This document shows positions 53,301 to 62,300 of a DNA stretch of 64,000 bases, in pieces. Origin of the DNA: Aquiflexum balticum DSM 16537. Lineage in GTDB: Bacteria; Bacteroidota; Bacteroidia; Cytophagales; Cyclobacteriaceae. Below the pieces are notes generated by a model. The model was not told the DNA's origin. It did not search any database and saw only the letters and a list, made by a program, of their open reading frames with translations. How positions within the stretch are numbered: position 1 is the first letter of the stretch; every line of letters starts with the position of its first letter. Location: NCBI RefSeq assembly GCF_900176595.1, contig NZ_LT838813.1:3614001-3678000 (forward strand). Reading direction: 5' to 3'. Made by a program: the position numbers and the translations under genes.

Positions 53301-56300
53301 ATGCTACTTTCGATTACTTCTCAGTAAGTCAGGACGAAGTAGCGGCCAATAGTCCTCCGATTATTCTTCCTCAGGAATTTACAGTTAATGAAGGAGTTGC
53401 AATCGGCACTATAGTAGGAATAGCTGAGGCAAGTGATGCTGACAATGAAGATTTGTTGTATTCCATAACAGCAGGAAATAACGAGGGAATTTTCTTAATT
53501 AATGAAAGTACGGGAGAAATCACAACTGCGGTTGAAATTGAATTCAATAGTAGTCCTCAATATATTTTGACTGTTGCGGTTAGTGATGGAATAGACATTG
53601 CTGAAGCAAATATCACTATCAATATTAATGAAGTTATTACATCCGGTCCGTGTTCTCCTTACAGTTTATTGGATTGTGATCAGATTGTAGGTTTGCTTCC
53701 AATTAATTTGACTTTTGATGGATCACAAGGGGGGCTTTTAGATGGAAATGGTCTAAGTACAGGCTTTACTATGGCTGATCCTCATTCAGCACCAAGGTTA
53801 ACAGAAGATTTACCAATAACCAATCCGAATGTTTTGGGATATGAACCTTCCAAACTAAACATCAACAATGGTAATTTGACTATAACGGCAACCAAAGGAA
53901 TTGCTTTCCTTGCACCGCCGGCAAGTATTAACAACAATACTCAGGTGAATTCTCTGGGAGTAGGTATACAAAACATCAATACTCCTTTGACAATTGAAAC
54001 CAAGCTTCTTGGAATTAACACTGGAACTGGTTCCGGTCAGGCAGGGATCTGGTTTGGCTTGGACGAAGATAACTTCGTCAAACTTGCGGTTATTGCCAAT
54101 ACTATTGAAATAAGAAAGGAACTTGGCGGGGTTTCTTCGACTGAGGCAAATACTCAGGATCAAATTTTATCTCCTGTCAATAATAGTATAACTGGGTCGG
54201 ATGTGACTTTAAGGTTGGTAATAGATCCACAGGCACAAACTATCAAAGGTTTCTATGCCATTGGAAATGGAGCTTTTGTTCAATTGACAAAAACCGGATT
54301 GGATGCTTTGGAATTGCCACAATCTTACATCAACGGGAAATCCATCAATGGTGAAATCACTGGGGTAAGTTTTGCGGGTATTTATGCAACATACAGGAAT
54401 GCAAGTACATCATTTGATGCGACATTTGACTATTTCCAAGTTGAAAAGGAAGATGAGCCACTTTCATTTAATTTCACGCCAAATACCTTGAATTTCAGTG
54501 GTGTTGAAGGTTCTGTTATTCCTTCCCAAACTGTAACTTTATCTGCTACAGAAGGGAACCCAACTGTAACCTTAAATGATGATCCCCATTCCGCTGAATG
54601 GTTGATTTTACCAGACAATCCTACTTTGGGATCTTTGGAATTTGGAATAGTTGAAGGATTGACTCCTGGAACCTATGGAACTACCATAATTGCCTCCACA
54701 GATCCGGGGTTAGGATATCAAAATGCAGAATTGGTTGTCAATTTGGTTGTCACTTCCGAAAATTCTCCAAGTTTCGGACTAAATGTCAATTTCTCTGATC
54801 CGGCTACTACACCTCCCACTGGTTATGTGAGAGATGGGGGTGATGCATTTGGAAATAGGGGAAATGGAAACTTCTATGGTTGGCTTGATGCAAATACATC
54901 CAATCCAGCAAACCTTACGCTTAATGGTAGGAATAGGGCAGTAGTTGGTGTGGATGTTTTGAACAATACCCTTATTCATATGCAATATGGAGACGTTTCT
55001 ACCAATGCTGCCCTTGGGTATTTGCCGGATGCAAAATGGGAAATTGAAGTACCAAACGGTAATTATCAAGTTACGGTTTTTGTAGGTGATCCTAATATTG
55101 ATGGATCGGTCGAGGATACTCCAAGCCATACTGTTGTAGTCGAAGGTGTCAATGCCATAAATGGTTTTGTCCCTTCGGGTGCCGTTGGTGCTGCTAGCAG
55201 GTTTACTTCAGGTACAGTTAATGTTGTTGTAAATGATGGAAGACTGACTTTAGATCCAGGAAATGGATTTAACACCAAAATAAATAGTGTATCTTTCATT
55301 TCACTTGATGGTGAAGGAGGGTTAACACCAAGGGTTTTGGGAGTGAATCCACCTAATGGCGCTGTCGGAGTGCCGGTAAATGCAAGTATATCTGCAAATA
55401 ACCTTTTCACTCCTAACCTTGATTCCAATGGTAATGCGGGGGTAGATAATAATACAATCACGCCTGCGACAGTAAGATTGTTTAAAGTTGGAAATCCAAC
55501 TCAAATCGCTGCAAGTTTGAATGGTACTGCTGGAGGAGATGCAATCAATTTGGTACCGACTTTGCCCTTGGAAGCAAATACACTTTATAGGTTCGAAATT
55601 GAAGGAGTACTGGATCTGACAGGCGTTCCATTCGAATCTTTCACTTCCACCTTTACAACTGGAGGTGGGGTCTCAGGCCCTACAACTGATCTTGATAATG
55701 TATCATTTACACGTTTTGGTGCAGTGGTTTCCGGCACTAAAAAATACACAACCTTGACGATTGGTCCAGATGAAAAATTATATGGTCTGACTATTGACGG
55801 TGAAATTCATAGGTGGATTATTGAAGCTGATGGTACCCTTTCTAACCAGCAAGTGCTTTTGGGACTTAAATCCGTGTATGGAGAACGTTCAGCTGTTGGT
55901 CTTGAGTTTGACCCATCTTCAACTTCAGAAAATCTGATTGCTTATGTTTCACATAATAATTCAGGTTTGAATAATGCTCCGGATTGGGATGGTAAATTAT
56001 CCAGATTGACAGGTCCAAACTTGGCAACTGAAGTGCTACTAATCACTGATTTGCCAAGATCTACTAAAGATCACTTGACAAATAGTATTGCCTTTAGACC
56101 TGGCGAGCCGAATATTCTATACTTCCTCCAAGGAAGTAACAGTGCTGCAGGTGCACCTGATGGTGCTTGGGGAAATAGAGAAGAAAGTTTGCTTACTGCT
56201 GCAACTTTGAGACTTGATTTGACCAAACTACCGGCTACGCTTCCATTAAATGTAAGGACAACCAGAAATCAAGCTGCAATTAATGCTGTGGATGTGAACT

Positions 56301-59300
56301 CCCCAACGCTTGATGGTTTGTATAATCCATATTATATCAATGCACCTTTAACTTTGTTTGCTTCTGGTGTTAGAAATGCTTACGATTTGGTATGGCATTC
56401 TAACGGTCAACTTTATATTCCAACAAATGGTACTGCAGGCGGAAGTAATTCACCTGCTTCAGTAAATGGAACAAGAAGACCTGATGGTACTTTCTATGAC
56501 CATTCAAACCCATTGTATCCTGTTATTCCTGGAACGACAAACAATGTAGTTCAGAGAGATTGGTTATTTAGAGTAAATCCAAATGAACCATTGGGTTATT
56601 ATGGTCATCCCAATCCATTTAGGGGAGAATATGTGTTGAACAGAGGTACTGTTGATACGAATAAATATCCTGCAGGAATAGTTCCAGATCCAAATTATAG
56701 AGGGGCAGCGTATGATTTTGGTTTCAATTTCTCTCCAAATGGAGTTATTGAATATAGAAGTAATGCGGAAAATGGAAATTTGACAGGAGCGATATTGGTA
56801 GCTAGGTATAGCGGTGGTAGTGATATCATTGCTTTGGTTCCTGATGGGCCGAATGGTGATATTTCAACTTTCAAAACAGGAATTCCTGGATTTACAGGTT
56901 TTACCGATCCTCTTGATTTGATTGAAGATGTTAAAACAGGTAACATTTATGTTTCTGATTTTTCAACTAATCAGATCATATTGTTGAAACCTAGTAATCA
57001 GGCAGCTCCGACCCCTCTTATTGTATTGAATACTGATAAGGTTGTCGTAGATGCTGTAACCACTAATGGAACCCCGAACTCCACTTTTACCCAAGAGATT
57101 CTACTTTCTAACCTTGGAAATGGTGTATTAAATGGAATTACAGCCCAGGTAACTGGAATTCATAGTGGGGACTTTACAATTACAAACTTGGTATCATCGG
57201 TAAATCCTCAAAATTCCGCTGCATTTAACGTTGTGTTTAATCCAAGTGCAAATGGGATTAGAAATGCGGTACTTACTGTTTCAGGCAGTAATGCTGAATC
57301 AGTTGTTGTTCCTTTGACGGGTTTAGGTAAACAAGGTATTGGAGGAGCTAATGAACCTTCACTCCAGTGGGTATTGGATGCTCATTTAGGCCAAGGTGTT
57401 GTTAATTCAGGCGATATCAATCCTGCTACAAATGTTCTTGATTTGCCAAGTGGTAAATCTTACAATGACTTGTTGGGCGATGAGGTTGATGTTCAGGAAT
57501 TTGAAAGAGCTATAGACGCCCCAGTAACTATTGAGGTCTTGAGTGTTTATGGACCGACTTCCAGTAATCCTATAGTTGCATTCGGATGGTATAATAGCGG
57601 AGACGCTTCTAGCACTCAGGAAATCTTTACTGTCCAGAACAATCTTCAAGGGAAAGGTGAGTCCAATGGCCAAACCTTGACTCCGATAGTAACAGGAAGT
57701 ACCGTATTTGATCCCGGTACAGGAAACTTTGGATTCTATAGTAGATGGCCGTTCTTCGGAAATCGTCAGCTGTTCAGTGAACATGATCTAAACACTTTCG
57801 ACCAAAATATCCCTAGACATGTTAGAGTTTATGAATTACCCGGAGAAGAAAATGCTTATATCATAGCTACTGAAGAGCATATTTCAGGATTTGATTACCA
57901 GGATATAGTGGTAATTGCAAGGAATGTGAGACCTGCAGTAAAACAAGCTATTGTTGAGATCAGTCCAGAAGAGTTGATTTTTGAAGTAAATATCAATAGT
58001 GACCCTGCTGGAAAAAATACAGATACGAAAACTGTAACTTTGACTAACAACGGCAATGATGTGCTCAATATCACCGGAGCTTCAATTATCAATGGTTTTG
58101 CAAATCAATTTAATCTTGTTTCTCCTTTAGGGTCTTCAGAATTGAATCCTGGAGAGTCGATAGAATATACTGTGACATATGCGCCAACTTTGGATAATTC
58201 GAATTTGGGATACCAAGATGCTACACTTAGAATTGCTACAGATAATCCTGATCAGCAATTTATTGATATTGGTCTGTATGCCTTGAAAAAACTTGGATTG
58301 GAAGGTGGTAATGAACCTTCATTGCAAGCCGTAGTTGATGTCCTTGGAATTGGAATTGATGTTGGTTGGACCCAATTGGCGATCGGTACGGGCACCGAAC
58401 TCAAAGGTGAGGAAGTGCTGGTTCAAAGATGGATAAAAGCTGGCTCAGGTCCGGTGAATATTAAACCAGTTGGCAGATACTCTCCTTCTGAATCACTTCC
58501 GTTTGGATGGTATACAAATAATAATGGAAATGTGATAACCAATGAGGTTGGAATCCTTGAAACCGGTAGAGATAATGCACAAACATTATTTCCACCGATT
58601 GCAAGTGGAACAGACGTATTTGACCCACAAGGTTCTGTCTTTGGGATCTATGTTTTCTCAGAATTCTTCAATAGAGTCAATTATACCGAAGATGGCCTTA
58701 ATACAGGTGGTGTCGTAAGAAGAGTTAGAACATATCCGATGAAAGATCGCCAAGGCAATCTTATAGAGAACAGCTACCTTGTGAATTTTGAAGATGCATC
58801 TAATGGGGATTATCAGGATTACATGTTTGTGATTGATAATGTTGTCCCATTTGTTGATGGAACTTTAAGGTTAGAATTTGAGCCTTCTGTGATCAATCTG
58901 ACTGAATCAATCAACGGAGATAATACCATTACAAGACAGGTGGTTCTTAATGCAAATGGCCCAATTACTCCTGGGGAGGTAACTCTGTCTTCTGCAAATT
59001 CGAGATTAGGATTCCCTTCTGATTTTGAATTTGGAAGTCCTTTCGAAATAACTTTTGACAGAACCGGCTTAGGAGTTGGTAATTATATTGCTACACTTAC
59101 TGCTACATCGGCAAATTATGTTTCTGGAGAATTGAGTTTCAATCTTGAAATTTCATCAGATCCGGAATTTATATATCAATTCAATTTCCAAGATGCAACA
59201 AATGTGGCTTTGTCTCCAGTTGGATATATTGATGATTTGGGAACATCGTTTGGTCAGAAGAGTACTGCACTAGGGGATTTGAATTTCGGTTGGGTTCTAC

Positions 59301-62300
59301 CTGGTACCAATACACCAGCAAGTGCTGAGGCTAATGGAAGAAACAGGAATACAGGAGTAAATGATGATCCATTGTTGAAAACATTTACAATTATGGGCCA
59401 TAGGACACCTGCTTCATTCCCACTCCGGGATTGGTTGGTCAACCTTCCAAATGGTTCATATAGTGTAAATATCAGTGTAGGAGATGTAGACTTTACTGAC
59501 AGTAACCATCAATTGGATGTGAATGGAGTTAGGGTGTTGAGTTTTGATCAGCAAAGCAGCAATCCTGAGAACCTTATTAATTTCCAAGACACTAAGATCG
59601 TTGAGGTCACTAATGGAGTATTGAGATTATCTCTTGGAGCTGGTGGAGTAAATGCCAAACCAAACTACATACGCATAGCCCCAATAAATATTTCTTCAAT
59701 TCCACCAGTAATCAATGCAATTTTTGATGGCAATATGGCCTCTGAAAATGTATTCCGAGGAAACGTTTCAGTTTCTTTTGAGGCATTAGACCAAAGTCAG
59801 AGTGGAAGTATCGTAAGATTGGAGTATAGCCTTGAAAATGGCCCTCTGACCACCTTTACGGAGCCACTTATTTTCAACCAACCAGGAAATTATAACATTA
59901 TTGTTGAAGCTGAGGATGCAAATGGAAACACAACAACCAGATCATTTGAATTCTCAATTGAAGAACCTTCGGGAGCTGTTTTACAAATGGATAACATGGC
60001 TAAAATTCCTGGGACCAATATTGGATTCCCCGCTGAGGATTATTACACTTTCTCTAGGATTCATAATATCACTTCAAATCCTAATGCTAAGTTTAGTGAT
60101 CAAAATACCATGCGACTTTCCAACAGTGGTACGAATGATCTTGTGATTGACAATATAAGTATCTCTGATCCAGCGCGATTCAATTATGTCATATTGCCTG
60201 AAGGAAGTCCTCAGACTTTCCCATTGGTAATCCAACCTGGCACTTTCAAAGAATTGTTGATAACCTTCACAGCAAACAATCAAAATAACAGGACACTGAT
60301 GAAGGAAGAGATTACAATCGTATCCAATGCCGATAACGGTCTGAACATTAAGGCAACTTTACATGGAGCTAACGCGGCTGCCCTGGAGGGTAACAATGAA
60401 AATGATGCCCAAGAGGTCTTTGATGCCTTTAGTTTTACAACTAGCATGAGAAGTATTGTCAATGATGATGGAACCATTACACCTCCAAATCCAAATCCTT
60501 TGAGACCAAGCTCAAATTTCCCACTTTTTGAGAATATTGATGCTGGATATGAGGGTGATATGATATTCTCACCGACCTTTGTTCAGGCAGATCCAACCAA
60601 ACCGGTAATTGGGGTTCAGTTATCAGCCCTTCATGGACCTGGTTCCAATGGAGCTCAATTTGTGCAGGTCAATGGTACAGGAGTTGTTGGCGGAATGAGT
60701 TTCTCCCATAATGCAGATTGGTATCAATCTTTACTGCCTAAAAACAATTCAGGAGTATTAACTACTGATCTTGCAAATTTGATAAACGTACCGTTTAGAA
60801 TCGCTGTAGCTGGATATCCATCGAGTGGTGGAAATAATTTGAGTGGAAATCGGCCTGATCTTTTGGGTCTAAGGATATACAAAGCAATTGATCGAAACGG
60901 TAATATCATACCAAATGAATATATAGTTTTGCAGGATTTCATTGGCAGTGGTTGTGGTGCAGGTTCAGCAAATTGTGATTGGAATGACAATACATTCTAT
61001 TTCAAAAATATCAGACCGGAAGCAGTCCCAACAGCCTCAGCAATAGCACCTATATTTGTTGATGCTACCAAACCGTTTGAGGCAGAATTAGGTGGTAATT
61101 TCGATAAAGCCTATCCTGGTAATATCTTGACATTTAGTGCCACACTTCTGGATGGCTCAGCACTTCCAAATTGGATGAACATCAGCACAATAGGAAAGCT
61201 TTCCGGAACTGTTCCAGGTGATGGAAATAATGAACATATGGTAATTGTAACAGCCACTGATCTCAATGGATTGACGGCTAGCGAAACTATCCAAATTCAG
61301 GTCAATCAATTGCCGGTAGCAGTAGCTTCTTCTAACACCTTGCAAGGCAGAATACCATTTAGTGTCGAATTTAGAGGTGAAGATTCATCTGATGATGGAG
61401 AAATAATATCCTACAATTGGAATTTTGGTGACGGCGGTACTTCAAGTGAGGCAAACCCAACTTACCAATTCTTGAATACAGGTGAATTTGAGGTAACTTT
61501 AACTGTTACAGATGATAGAGGACTTGAAAATACAACTTCGCTCAATATCAGGGTTATTGATTTTGGCCCGCTAGCAGTTGCTAGTTCGGATATTACTCAG
61601 GGATTGGCTCCACTATCTATTTCATTTGATGGAAGTCTTTCTGATTCAGATGTTGAAATTGTTGAATACAAATGGAATTTCGGAAATGGTGTAGAGGCCC
61701 TCGGTCCGATAGTTAATTATATCTATGAAGTTGGAGGAAATTTTACTGTAACCTTAATGGTTACCGACGCCAACGGGCTTTCAGATCAAGTTTCACTACA
61801 GATTTCTGTTGCAGTCAATCAACCCCCTGTAGCAGTTGCTTCTTCGAATGTAACCTCCGGAGCATTCCCATTGACAGTCAATTTCAATGCGGGTGGTAGC
61901 ACGGATGATTTTGGAATAGTCTCTTATCTATGGGACTTTGGAAACGGCGAAACTTCCAATCTTATTTCTCCTGTGGTGGTTTATGAAGAGTTAGGGGTTT
62001 ATGATGTAACCCTGACAGTCACCGATGAGCAAGGTTTGAGTGATGCAGATGGACTCACCATAACAGTAGTAGAACCTCAACCTGAACCAAACTTTGTTTT
62101 GAGAATCAATGCAGGTGGACCGGAATTGACATACAACGGGGAAGTGTTTGCTGCAGATGCGAATTTTATAGGTGGTAAATCTTATACAAATACCAATGCA
62201 GCTGTTCCTGCACTTTACCAGACAGAGAGAAGTGCCAATCCACCTACTTTTGGATACAACATTCCTGTTCCGAATGGTAGTTATACAATTAACCTTCACT

